Part shown: piece by piece, positions 7,170-14,503 of the stretch
Numbering within the stretch: the first letter of the stretch is position 1
How the letters are laid out: each line of letters starts with the position of its first letter
Assembly: GCA_964250225.1 (NCBI GenBank)
Contig: CAXUEY010000104.1
Span: 1-21,293, forward strand
Reading direction: 5' to 3'
DNA length: 21,293 nucleotides
Source: Paraktedonobacter sp964250225
GTDB lineage: Bacteria; Chloroflexota; Ktedonobacteria; Ktedonobacterales; Ktedonobacteraceae
The notes under the pieces: model-generated
Seen by the model: only the letters and a program-made list of their open reading frames with translations
Databases searched by the model: none
What the model was told of the DNA's origin: nothing
Translations under genes and position numbers: made by a program

Positions 7170-8173
7170 TCACCCAACGTAGCGACCAACACCGCTTTGA
7201 TCGTGTGCAGCCGGTTCTCTGCCTGATCAAAGACAATAGAGGCAGGGGACTCAAAGACCTCTTCTGTCACTTCCAGTGCATCTAATCCATAGCGCTCGTA
7301 AATCTGCTGGCCAATCACCGTATCGGTATTATGATAGGCTGGCAGGCAGTGCATAAATTTCGCGGCGGGATTGTGTGTGAGCGCCATGAGTCGGCTATTG
7401 ACCTGGTAGGGGAGCATTTGCCGCTGGCGCACGCGTTTGTCCCAGCGCTCCTCTGGCTCGCCCATCGAAACCCAGACATCAGTATACACAAAGTCACAGC
7501 CCTCGACAGCGGCCTCGGCATCCTCGGTCACGGTGATACGCGCGCCGGTTTCGCGGGCGAGCGCGTGCATACATGCCAGGCGTTCTGTACTCGGCCAGTA
7601 CTCTTGTGGACCTGCCAGGCGCATATCCATGCCCATTTTCACGCCCCCGCTCAACAGGGACGCTGCCACGTTAAAGCCAGTATCACCCAGGAAGCAGCAC
7701 ACCACCTGCTCCAGCGGCTTATGTGCGTGCTCCTGCATAGTGAGCAGGTCGGCCAGGGCCTGAGTTGGGTGCTCCTCGTCGGTCAATCCGTTCCACACGG
7801 GGACACCGGCGTAACGCGCCAGTTCTTCCACCGTCGCTTGCCTGGAGCCGCGATACTCGATGCCGTCGTACATACGCCCAAGCACGCGGGCGGTATCCTT
7901 CATCGTCTCTTTGTAGCCAATGTGCGAGCCGCTAGAGCCAATGTAGGTCACACGCGCCCCCTGATCGAAGGCCGCGACCTCGAAGGCGCACCGGGTCCGC
8001 GTCGAATCTTTCTCGAAAATCAGAGCGATGTTTTTGCCACGCAGACGCGGCGCCTCGGTCCCCGCGTATTTCGCCGCTTTTAGCTCGGCTGAAAGTTGGA
8101 GCAGGAACGCGACCTCCTGGGGGCTAAAATCATCCAGCGTCAATAAATGTCGATTGCGCAGGTTGAAACCCAT
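7166..8173 (-). CDS. argF: Ornithine carbamoyltransferase, long (E. coli ArgF/ArcB-like) form
   Basis: 335 residues. It makes citrulline from ornithine and carbamoyl phosphate in arginine synthesis, or runs in reverse in the arginine deiminase route. Carbamoyl phosphate is bound by STRTR (57-61) and HPTQ (135-138). Ornithine is bound by Asn168 in GDTGFN, Asp232 and SMGE in DVWVSMGE (232-239), and HCLP (275-278) closes the site. It resembles the longer ArgF/ArcB type of gamma-proteobacteria, including GARVTYIGSSGSHIG, DTARVLGRMYDGI and FDQAENRLHTIKA, rather than the shorter form common in many phyla. GD(A)RxN, usual in this type, is GDTGFN here. The ATG has CAGGAGG in front. No other arginine gene is near. 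The stop (TAG, 7166-7168) overlaps the stop of the convergent glycoside hydrolase gene. Confidence 0.95.
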   Translation of the reverse strand: MGFNLRNRHLLTLDDFSPQEVAFLLQLSAELKAAKYAGTEAPRLRGKNIALIFEKDSTRTRCAFEVAAFDQGARVTYIGSSGSHIGYKETMKDTARVLGRMYDGIEYRGSRQATVEELARYAGVPVWNGLTDEEHPTQALADLLTMQEHAHKPLEQVVCCFLGDTGFNVAASLLSGGVKMGMDMRLAGPQEYWPSTERLACMHALARETGARITVTEDAEAAVEGCDFVYTDVWVSMGEPEERWDKRVRQRQMLPYQVNSRLMALTHNPAAKFMHCLPAYHNTDTVIGQQIYERYGLDALEVTEEVFESPASIVFDQAENRLHTIKAVLVATLGD

Positions 8174-8315
8174 GTTCTATCCTCCTGATAGTAGTACACG
8201 TGCTTCAGTCTGTCTTATGGCACCATCGACATAGGCCACACGCTGGCTCTAGCAGGCAACCGGCAGTGGTTCGCCTGTTCTCAGAAACATTCCATAGCGC
8301 GTGGCGGGAAGAGTG

Positions 8316-8352
8316 CTGAGCATATTGCTATTGTAGCATATTTTAAGCTCAG
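8316..8352. promoter_or_regulatory. Dyad over an extended -10 ahead of argF
   Basis: On the minus strand TGC-TACAAT (8338 down to 8330) is a good extended -10. It lies in the middle of an interrupted dyad: CTGAGC (8316-8321) pairs with GCTCAG (8347-8352), and inside it ATATTGCTA pairs with TAGCATAT apart from one bulge. The same DNA follows the stop of the WD40 gene by about 16 nt. It could be the promoter/operator of argF (leader of about 150 nt), or a weak terminator of the upstream operon; no T run follows, so I favour a promoter. Confidence 0.5.
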
Positions 8353-8368
8353 GGGGAAAGGCGGGGTG

Positions 8369-9682
8369 TTATGGCAGACCCGTGACCTTCCAGACCTTCG
8401 CGGTAGTATCCCAACTGCCAGAGACAATCTCGCTGCCGACAGGTGCCCAGGCCACGGCGTTAACCCCTTTGGTGTGTTCGTGGTACACCATCAGCGTGGC
8501 TCCCGTGAAGGGACTCCAGACGCGCACAGTATCGTCGTCGCTGCCAGAGGCGAGGTACAGTCCATTGGGCGACCAGGCGACCGCATTGACGCCCCGACTA
8601 TGGCCGAGGTAGGTCAGGATTATGCTGCCGGTGAGCACATTTCTGACCTGGACTTTCCCATCTTGATCGCCCGAAGCGAGATATAGCCCATTGGGCGACC
8701 AGGCCACAGTGTTGACCGCGTAAGTATCCCGGTATGCGTGCAGTAAGATGCCACTGTGAGCGTCCCAGACCTGGGCAAATTCGCTCCAACTCCCGGTGGC
8801 GATTTTGGTGCCATCGGGCGACCAGGCCACTGAGGCCACGACGTCGCTGGCAGGCAGGACCAGGAGAGTACGACCCGTTTTGACGTTCCAGATGCGGGCG
8901 CTATGGTCCCAGCCACCAGAGACAATCTCGGAGCCATTGGGCGACCAGGCCACAGCATCCACAAAACCATGATGTTCGTTATAGGTCATCGTGAGATGCC
9001 CGTTGGAGGCGTCCCAGACCTGAACTGTGCCATCCCAACTCCCAGAAGCAATTTGCTGGCTATTGGGCGACCAGGCCAGCGCAGCCACATAGTCGCTGTG
9101 CCCATAATAGGTCCACAGCAGCGCGCCACTGTGCGCATCCCAAATTTTCACCGTAGAATCCCAACTGGCCGTGGCGATTTTTGTGCCATCGGGCGACCAG
9201 GCCGCAGCAGCCACCGAGTTGGTATGCTGGTTCAAATTGAGCCGGGTGTTCCCAGAGGCTGGATGCTCAGCCAGGTGCGAGCGATAGACCTGCTGGAAGA
9301 GCAGTCCGGCAGCCAGGATCAAACAGACAACCACCGCGACGCTCAAGACGCGCCAGATTAGCGTAGCACGCTCACGTACCTGGTGCGCTGGTTGCCAGCG
9401 CGCGCTATGGGTAATACTGCGCTGACTTGTGCTCTGTGCATCAGCATTGCCCGCGCCCTCGAAAAAGTGAGGAGAGAGACGTGGCAGCGGTCTGATGGTC
9501 GGCGGCGGCAAAGCGTCCAGGCGCGCGTCAAAGAAGTGATAGTCCGCCAGGGCCTGCGCGCAGGTGGGGCAAACCTGGATATGCGCATCCAGAGCCTGCT
9601 GGTCGGCTGGTGAGAGATCTTCATAGCGCAAGGCAAGCTTTTCGCGCCACGCGAGGCAGGGAGGGCGATTTTTCATCTTCAC
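8369..9682 (-). CDS. Anti-sigma-like zinc-finger membrane protein with seven WD40 repeats
   Basis: 437 residues. Residues 8-50 form a zinc-binding anti-sigma-type domain with His34, Cys38 and Cys41 (HIQVCPTC). A basic and Pro-rich linker leads to one membrane segment at about 112-130 (VLSVAVVVCLILAAG). Residues about 154-437 hold seven WD40 units of about 40 residues, each with AWSP(N/D)G and most with a W-D pair, enough for a closed propeller. By the usual topology the zinc finger is inside and the propeller outside. The start is GTG at 9682, overlapping the sigma TGA as GTGA, with GAGGGGAG in front; an ATG two codons later is an alternative. Being coupled to the sigma gene, it most likely holds that sigma factor at the membrane until the propeller senses something. 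The ligand is unknown. Confidence 0.88.
   Translation of the reverse strand: MKMKNRPPCLAWREKLALRYEDLSPADQQALDAHIQVCPTCAQALADYHFFDARLDALPPPTIRPLPRLSPHFFEGAGNADAQSTSQRSITHSARWQPAHQVRERATLIWRVLSVAVVVCLILAAGLLFQQVYRSHLAEHPASGNTRLNLNQHTNSVAAAAWSPDGTKIATASWDSTVKIWDAHSGALLWTYYGHSDYVAALAWSPNSQQIASGSWDGTVQVWDASNGHLTMTYNEHHGFVDAVAWSPNGSEIVSGGWDHSARIWNVKTGRTLLVLPASDVVASVAWSPDGTKIATGSWSEFAQVWDAHSGILLHAYRDTYAVNTVAWSPNGLYLASGDQDGKVQVRNVLTGSIILTYLGHSRGVNAVAWSPNGLYLASGSDDDTVRVWSPFTGATLMVYHEHTKGVNAVAWAPVGSEIVSGSWDTTAKVWKVTGLP
8372..9223 (-). repeat. Seven tandem WD40-coding repeats
   Basis: Units of about 120-130 nt recur, best seen on the plus strand as the word GGGCGACCAGGC at nearly regular spacing. Blades 5 and 6 share AWSPNGLYLASG exactly, and blades 1 and 4 share AWSPDGTKIAT. 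Blade 4 lacks the usual DG(T) turn (SWSEFAQ), and blade 5 has VQVRN in place of V-VW(D/N). Confidence 0.85.
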
Positions 9683-10290
9683 GTTCTCCCCTCTTTTTCC
9701 TGGGCCTCGTTCATCAGCCGATAATAGATCTGGCGAAACTCCTCTTTGCCCCGGCTGACATATTTGCCCACACTGGTCAGCTTGATGCCCAGCAGATCGG
9801 CAATCTGCCGTTGAGGTAATTTCTCAATGACATAGAGGACAAAGCATGGGCGGTAGGTGGGCGAGAGACGTGCCAGCACAAGTTTCATCAGTTCGGTTTC
9901 CTCAATAAACTGTTCCGGGCCAGCGATACTCAGCGGGGCGGAGCCCGCAACACATTCCCCCCAGGGGACAGTCGGGATCAACCTGGCATGGCTCTGGTAC
10001 GTATACGCCAGGTTAGTTGCTATGCGATAGAGCCAGCCAGTAAAGCGCGTGGGATCGCGCAGGCTCGGCAAGGATTGCCAGGCTTTCAGAAATGTCTCCT
10101 GGGTCAGTTCACACCCCACGCCATCGTCGCCGACCATACGTGAGAGATAGCGACTCAAGCGGCTGTTATAGCGTTCATAGAGTGCTTCAAAGGCCTGTTG
10201 ATCTCCATTTTGCGCGTGCAGCACGAGATCACACTCATTGGGTGCGCCGTCTGTTTCGCTCATAGGAGGTCCGCCTCTGGTATACGCCAT
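9679..10290 (-). CDS. ECF-type RNA polymerase sigma factor
   Basis: 203 residues from the ATG at 10290, which has CAGGAG 10 nt upstream inside the end of the preceding gene. An ATG at 10263 (MSETDG) is an alternative with a poorer site. Sigma region 2 spans about 27-97 (AFEALYERYNSRLSRYLS, ELTQETFLKAW, TGWLYRIATNLAY); region 4 spans about 138-195, with the helix-turn-helix LPQRQIADLLGIKLTSVGKYV. There is no region 3, as expected of group 4 factors. It should direct RNA polymerase to a small stress or envelope regulon. It lies 7 nt after the STAND gene and overlaps the start of the anti-sigma-like gene, so the three are probably one transcript. No target promoter could be picked out in the window. 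Confidence 0.93.
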   Translation of the reverse strand: MAYTRGGPPMSETDGAPNECDLVLHAQNGDQQAFEALYERYNSRLSRYLSRMVGDDGVGCELTQETFLKAWQSLPSLRDPTRFTGWLYRIATNLAYTYQSHARLIPTVPWGECVAGSAPLSIAGPEQFIEETELMKLVLARLSPTYRPCFVLYVIEKLPQRQIADLLGIKLTSVGKYVSRGKEEFRQIYYRLMNEAQEKEGRT

Positions 10291-10297
10291 CTGTTGT

Positions 10298-11818
10298 CTA
10301 CTCCTGCCAGCCGTTGCGGGCGGCAAGTGCGCGGGTCCGCGACGCCTTCGTCACAAAACTGACCTTTTCCGCCGCCGCGTGGATGCGCGCTGGCACGGTT
10401 TCCTCGTATGGATAAGGCTTGTGTGGCGCGTGAACTGGCGCCTTTTTGGCGCGCAATGGACGCAACAACTTCACCGGAGGCGTCAACTCACGCTCGTGTG
10501 TCTGCTCTGCCTGGAATCTGATAAAATCCACAATTGTCGGATGAAGCGTGTAGTGCGCCTGGCCCCTACTTTCAAGGAGCCCAACATCCAGCAGGCTATC
10601 CAGCGCCTCCAGCGAGACATCCTTCAGGGTCAGCGCCTCCTCTTCAGAGAAACTGCCCGGTTTGGCTGGAAACTGTGCCAGCGCTACTAGAGCTTGCCTG
10701 CTTGATGGGTCCAGATGGCGATAGCTCAGTTCCAGCGCGTGATACAGCGAGAGTGGCATATTTACAGGCAAGTTCCGGTGTTGTTCCAGAGGCGTACAAG
10801 GGATGGACAGATGCAGACGCGCCTCGGCAGATTCGAGATGCGCCAGGGCCGCGTGCCAGCGACGCGGCTGGCCAGTGTAGACCTGCGCCTGTAAGTATTT
10901 CCCCATTGCACGCAAGGCCAGGGGCAGCCCACCGACCAGGCGAGCCAGCGCATGCAAAGTGTCAGGTTCGCGCGCCACAATCTCTGGCACAAACCTGGCC
11001 AGAAGTTCTACACTCTCTTGCTCATTCAGTTCATCCACTACACTCGCCCCATCAAAGTAGCAAGCTACCGCAGGGATGCGCGTAGTCAGGAGATAGGCAC
11101 AATTGGGTCCGCCTATATGAAAGGCCAGGGCTTCCTGGCATGTCCAGGCATCATCGATCACCAGTAGCATCTTGCGGGTGCCGATGCGGGTGTGAAGAGC
11201 ACGCGTCCACTCCTCGACACTTTCCAGGCAAGCCATCTCATTGGCATCGACTTCCAGCAATTCGCCCCAGCGACGCAACTCGCCTCCCAGATCGGCAGCA
11301 GGCCCCAGACTGGCCCATAGCACACCATCACTGAAAGAGTGCTGGAGCGCGCTCTGCTGAGCCAATGCGCTAGCCAACGCCGTTTTGCCCACCCCTGGCA
11401 GGCCGCTCAGGGCTATGGTAGCACCGCCTTTGCTCGTACACAGCGACTGTTTCAGCCGTTGGAGTATGTGCGCCCGCCCGACCAGTCCCTCGACGAGCGT
11501 AGGCGGTAACGCGAGATCGCAAATGGGCATTGGGAACGAGAGCTGCTGTGGTTGGGGATGCGCTCGCTCCGGCAGTGAGGGTTGGCTATTGCGCTGCCAC
11601 AAACCCAGTTCCGCAGCCGACATCTGGAAGAGCGCGCAGAGTTTCTGCAAAAAATAGGCACTGGGAAAGGCACTCCCACGTTCCCAACGACCAATCGTTT
11701 TGGGATCAGCCACCCCGATGCATTCCGCCATATATGCCCGCGACCAGCCACGTTTCTCGCGCTCCTCACGCAACTGTTCGTTTGGGATCTGTTCATCCCC
11801 GTATTTTTTCATGTGCAT
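10298..11818 (-). CDS. XRE-type helix-turn-helix protein with NB-ARC (STAND) ATPase
   Basis: 506 residues from the ATG at 11818, with TAGGAG 8 nt upstream. Residues about 14-75 are an XRE-type DNA-binding domain (LREEREKRGWSRAYMAECIG, then TIGRWERG). An NB-ARC module follows: P-loop GLPGVGKT (139-146), Walker B LLVIDDAW (218-225), TTR at 245-247, and GLPLAL (297-302). A winged-helix-like part reaches about 440 (LSYRHLD, LHPTIVDFIRFQ). The protein ends with a short basic tail. Most proteins of this layout go on into TPR or WD40 repeats that sense the signal; none is present here. ATP binding should switch the protein between closed and oligomeric states. It leads the operon with the sigma and anti-sigma-like genes, whose last member carries the WD40 repeats. 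Confidence 0.92.
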   Translation of the reverse strand: MHMKKYGDEQIPNEQLREEREKRGWSRAYMAECIGVADPKTIGRWERGSAFPSAYFLQKLCALFQMSAAELGLWQRNSQPSLPERAHPQPQQLSFPMPICDLALPPTLVEGLVGRAHILQRLKQSLCTSKGGATIALSGLPGVGKTALASALAQQSALQHSFSDGVLWASLGPAADLGGELRRWGELLEVDANEMACLESVEEWTRALHTRIGTRKMLLVIDDAWTCQEALAFHIGGPNCAYLLTTRIPAVACYFDGASVVDELNEQESVELLARFVPEIVAREPDTLHALARLVGGLPLALRAMGKYLQAQVYTGQPRRWHAALAHLESAEARLHLSIPCTPLEQHRNLPVNMPLSLYHALELSYRHLDPSSRQALVALAQFPAKPGSFSEEEALTLKDVSLEALDSLLDVGLLESRGQAHYTLHPTIVDFIRFQAEQTHERELTPPVKLLRPLRAKKAPVHAPHKPYPYEETVPARIHAAAEKVSFVTKASRTRALAARNGWQE

Positions 11819-12092
11819 CTTCCAATCTCCTACGGTGCAAATACAGCCTTTTCCAGCGCTGGCCAACGACTGTCATTCTTCCACTTCCCAGATTCAGCGT
11901 GGCCTGATGATGTGGAAAAATTCACCCTTACTATTAATGACACGTAAAAGGGGGCAAATATGACAACAACTTGTGGCATTCTCATATGCTTTCTCAATGG
12001 CACCTGACATATTTCCACTTGATCTTTTCGGAGATCAGAAGTATACTTCCTCCTGTGGCGAGCGGCTCCCGTCAGGGTTCTCCTTCAACCCG

Positions 12093-12123
12093 TTGAGGGT
12101 ACTGCATATTGAGGGTACTGCAT
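12093..12123 (+). repeat. Two tandem copies of a 15-nt word
   Basis: TTGAGGGTACTGCAT occurs at 12093-12107 and again at 12109-12123, giving a 16-nt period. It lies about 40-70 nt upstream of the extended -10 of the binding-protein gene, where activator or repressor sites are often found. A recent short duplication is the other reading. Confidence 0.7.
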
Positions 12124-12163
12124 TAAGAAGAGGCAGCTATGTTCAGCAGATCTGCAATGTTAT

Positions 12164-12180
12164 ATGCTATAGTATAGCAT
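12164..12180 (+). promoter_or_regulatory. Palindromic extended -10 of the solute-binding gene
   Basis: ATGCTATA-G-TATAGCAT is a perfect dyad of 8+1+8 nt. It contains TGC-TATAGT (12165-12173), a good extended -10, 56 nt ahead of the ATG. A protein bound to the dyad would block RNA polymerase directly, so this may be both promoter and operator. No -35 is visible. Confidence 0.55.
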
Positions 12181-12229
12181 CCAGCGACCTGTCAGTAGCC
12201 AGCATTTCCCAAAGGGGAGAAATTTAAGG

Positions 12230-13579
12230 ATGGTACAGCCGCTCCACCAGAGAATCGCCAGAGGCCTGCTTGCGGGCAGCGAAGGGCAGCGCCTGGATCG
12301 TCGGACCTTTTTACAAGGAGCCATGAGCGCGGGTGCCGCCGCATTATTGACAAGTTGCGACACGAGCACATCTGCAGCGGGTCCGCTCGATGTGCTTGCC
12401 GTCTGGAGTGGCGAGGAGCAGACCGCGTTTCAAGCGGTGGTTGCACCTTTTGAGCAACAAAGCGGCATCAAAGTGAATGTCGAGGCCACGCGCAACCTCA
12501 CCGCCGCCTTGACTATGCGCACGCGCGGCAACAATCCACCCGATGTCGCAGTGATCCCCAATCCACCACAATTGCGCCAGCTTGCCAGCCAGAATCTCCT
12601 GACGCCCCTGGATGCCTTCCTGGATATGAAGCAGATGCACAGGGACTACTCCAACGATTGGCTGGACCTGGCCTCGTATCGCGGCCATCTCTATGCTCTG
12701 ATCTACAAGGCCTCTAACAAGGGGACGATCTGGTATAATCCGACCCATTTTCAGGCTCAGGGCTATGCACTGCCCACGACCTGGGATGAGCTGCTTGCGC
12801 TCTCCGCTGCCATCGCGCAGAGTGGCCAGTATCCCTGGGCTATGGGGGTAGAAAATGCCACGGCCAGTGGCTGGCCCGCCGCGGATTGGGTGGCGGAAAT
12901 TTATTTGCGCCAGTTCGGGCCGGAACTCTATGATCAGTGGGTTACGCACCAGATCCCCTGGACGCATAGCAGTATCAAACAGGCCTTCCAGATGTTTGGA
13001 CAGATTGTGGGCGGTACACACTATATCGCGGGCGCGCCCCAGGCTGTGCTGGACACCAGCTTTGATGTAGCCTGCTACGAGCCATTCTCCACGCCACCAC
13101 AGGCTTATATGGACTATCTGGGCGACTTCGCGGTGGGCTTTATTACCACCGAGTTTCCCCATGCACAACCCGGCACGGACTTCGATTTTTTTCCGTTTCC
13201 CACACTTGATGTCCATTACGCGAGCGCGGTGACAGGAGGAGCTGATCTGGTTGTGGCCATGCGCGACAACGAGGCGGTACAAGCTTTTATGACCTATCTC
13301 TCACGCGCCAGTACGCAGGCCATCTGGGTCAAACGCGGCGGGGCCACCTCAGTCAATCGCGGGGTAAACCTGGCGCATTACCCCAACAAAGTCGCCCGCG
13401 CCTCTGCGCATATGCTGGTCGATGCGACCACCTTTCGCTTTGGCGCGGGCGACCTGATGCCCTTCACCCTCCAGAAGGTGTTCTGGCAGCAGATCCAGAA
13501 CTTTATCCTCAATCAGGACCAGCTTGAGAACATTCTTCAGACGCTTGAACTGGTTGCTCAGCAAGTACACAGTGGATAA
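12230..13579 (+). CDS. Sugar ABC transporter solute-binding lipoprotein (copy 2)
   Basis: 449 residues of the family 1 extracellular solute-binding proteins. The signal has a twin-arginine motif (DRRTFLQG, Arg24-Arg25) and a lipobox LTSC with Cys43. The mature part starts LDVLAVWSGEE and keeps the sugar-binding-protein pattern QSGIKVNVEATRNL and TRGNNPPDVAVIP. It is a close paralogue of the protein at 15554-16945: both have MGVE, SGWPA, DQW, IPWTHSS, QMFGQIV, GAPQ, YLGDFA, GFITT and WVKRGGATSVN in the same order. The ATG has AAAGGGGAG about 10 nt upstream. It ends 9 nt from the end of the convergent permease gene, so it does not share their transcript. It probably supplies the same permeases with a different sugar or under a different signal. 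Confidence 0.93.
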   Translation: MVQPLHQRIARGLLAGSEGQRLDRRTFLQGAMSAGAAALLTSCDTSTSAAGPLDVLAVWSGEEQTAFQAVVAPFEQQSGIKVNVEATRNLTAALTMRTRGNNPPDVAVIPNPPQLRQLASQNLLTPLDAFLDMKQMHRDYSNDWLDLASYRGHLYALIYKASNKGTIWYNPTHFQAQGYALPTTWDELLALSAAIAQSGQYPWAMGVENATASGWPAADWVAEIYLRQFGPELYDQWVTHQIPWTHSSIKQAFQMFGQIVGGTHYIAGAPQAVLDTSFDVACYEPFSTPPQAYMDYLGDFAVGFITTEFPHAQPGTDFDFFPFPTLDVHYASAVTGGADLVVAMRDNEAVQAFMTYLSRASTQAIWVKRGGATSVNRGVNLAHYPNKVARASAHMLVDATTFRFGAGDLMPFTLQKVFWQQIQNFILNQDQLENILQTLELVAQQVHSG

Positions 13580-13588
13580 AACTACACC

Positions 13589-14503
13589 TCATCCCTTCAC
13601 CGAGCCAGCCAGAATGCCACGCACGAAATAGCGTTGCAAGGCGAAGAAGACCACCAGCGGCAAGGCCATTGAGAGGAACGACGCGGCAGTGAGCACCTGA
13701 TAGTTTTGGCCATAAGCGCCGACCAGGTTAGCCACCGTCAAGGTCATGGGTGAGACTGATGGACTTCCGCCCAGGAAGATCAGAGACGTCAGCAGGTCGT
13801 TCCAGACCCACATGAACTGGAAAATCGCCAGTGAGGCCAGAGCTGGCACGGATAACGGGATGATCAATTTCCAGAAGGTGCGGAAATTTGAGGCCCCCTC
13901 TACATGCGCCGCTTCAATCAAGTCGCGGGGCAGCGCGGCGAAAAAGTTACGTAGCAGGAAGACCGCGAAAGGCAGACCGAAAGCCGTGTGGGCAATCCAG
14001 ATAGCGACATAGGTGCCAGTCAGGCCAACCAAAGTGAACAGGCTCAAGATAGGAGCCAGCGCTAACTGGGAAGGGAACACCAGCAGCGTGACAATGCCAA
14101 AAAAGAGCACATTGCGTCCGGGGAACTTCATCCAGGCGAAGGCAAAAGCCGCGAACGAGCCGAATAGAATGGGTAAGATCGTCGCCGGGATAGAAATAAT
14201 CAAGCTATTGAGGAAGGCATGCCCCATGCCCTGAGCGGCAATCACCTGTTCATAGTTCTGAATGGTAAATTGCCAGGGCGGGATCAGCCCCGTCCACCAT
14301 CCACTCGATGAGAGTTGTTGCGGCGGGCGAAACGAACTCACAAACAGGCCAAATGTCGGAATCGACCAGAGGATCGCGATTGCCACAACCAGAATGGTAA
14401 TCGTGCCGTTGTTGAACGAACGCAGAAATGAGCCGCCCTCTCGTGGCCGGCCTGTTATTCTCCTTTGCACTATCTGTGTTGGAGGCTGCTCTATTGCACT
14501 CAT
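13589..14503 (-). CDS. aglG: Sugar ABC transporter permease, MalG/AglG type
   Basis: 304 residues from the ATG at 14503, which overlaps the stop of the upstream permease as ATGA and has GAGGAG 8 nt before it. There are about six membrane segments, the first near residues 34-54. The cytoplasmic EAA loop that docks the ATPase is EAAHVEGASNFRTFWKLIIP. The N-terminal outer loop VSSFRPPQQLSSSGWWTGL resembles AglG of alpha-glucoside transporters. With the permease upstream it forms the membrane channel; ATP hydrolysis must come from a subunit encoded elsewhere. The family is sure; the Agl assignment is from memory of that subfamily and less sure. Confidence 0.92.
   Translation of the reverse strand: MSAIEQPPTQIVQRRITGRPREGGSFLRSFNNGTITILVVAIAILWSIPTFGLFVSSFRPPQQLSSSGWWTGLIPPWQFTIQNYEQVIAAQGMGHAFLNSLIISIPATILPILFGSFAAFAFAWMKFPGRNVLFFGIVTLLVFPSQLALAPILSLFTLVGLTGTYVAIWIAHTAFGLPFAVFLLRNFFAALPRDLIEAAHVEGASNFRTFWKLIIPLSVPALASLAIFQFMWVWNDLLTSLIFLGGSPSVSPMTLTVANLVGAYGQNYQVLTAASFLSMALPLVVFFALQRYFVRGILAGSVKG

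Larger units (their letters stand above)
11819..12229. other. Divergent intergenic region, STAND operon / sugar-binding gene
   Basis: A 411-nt gap. On the STAND side it is AT-rich with no promoter I can fix. In the middle is a small hairpin TGATCT-TTTCGG-AGATCA (12020-12037). On the transporter side are a 16-nt-period direct repeat (12093-12123), a 10-nt palindrome GCAGATCTGC (12146-12155) and a 17-nt palindrome over the -10 (12164-12180). No coding frame is convincing. Confidence 0.5.

Noticed and set aside
7331..8083. A 250-codon open frame on the plus strand across argF
   Set aside because: Antisense shadow of a firmly identified ornithine carbamoyltransferase; no ribosome site or family signature.
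8316..8352. Dyad after the WD40 gene as its intrinsic terminator
   Set aside because: No T run follows, the stem is interrupted, and it is centred on a good extended -10 facing argF; promoter/operator is the better reading.
8372..9223. Regularly spaced repeats that could suggest a CRISPR or satellite array
   Set aside because: The units are in frame and encode WD40 blades; spacing of about 120-130 nt and variation do not fit CRISPR.
12344..13282. A 312-codon open frame on the minus strand across the binding-protein gene
   Set aside because: Antisense shadow; the plus-strand protein has a signal peptide, lipobox and a close paralogue.
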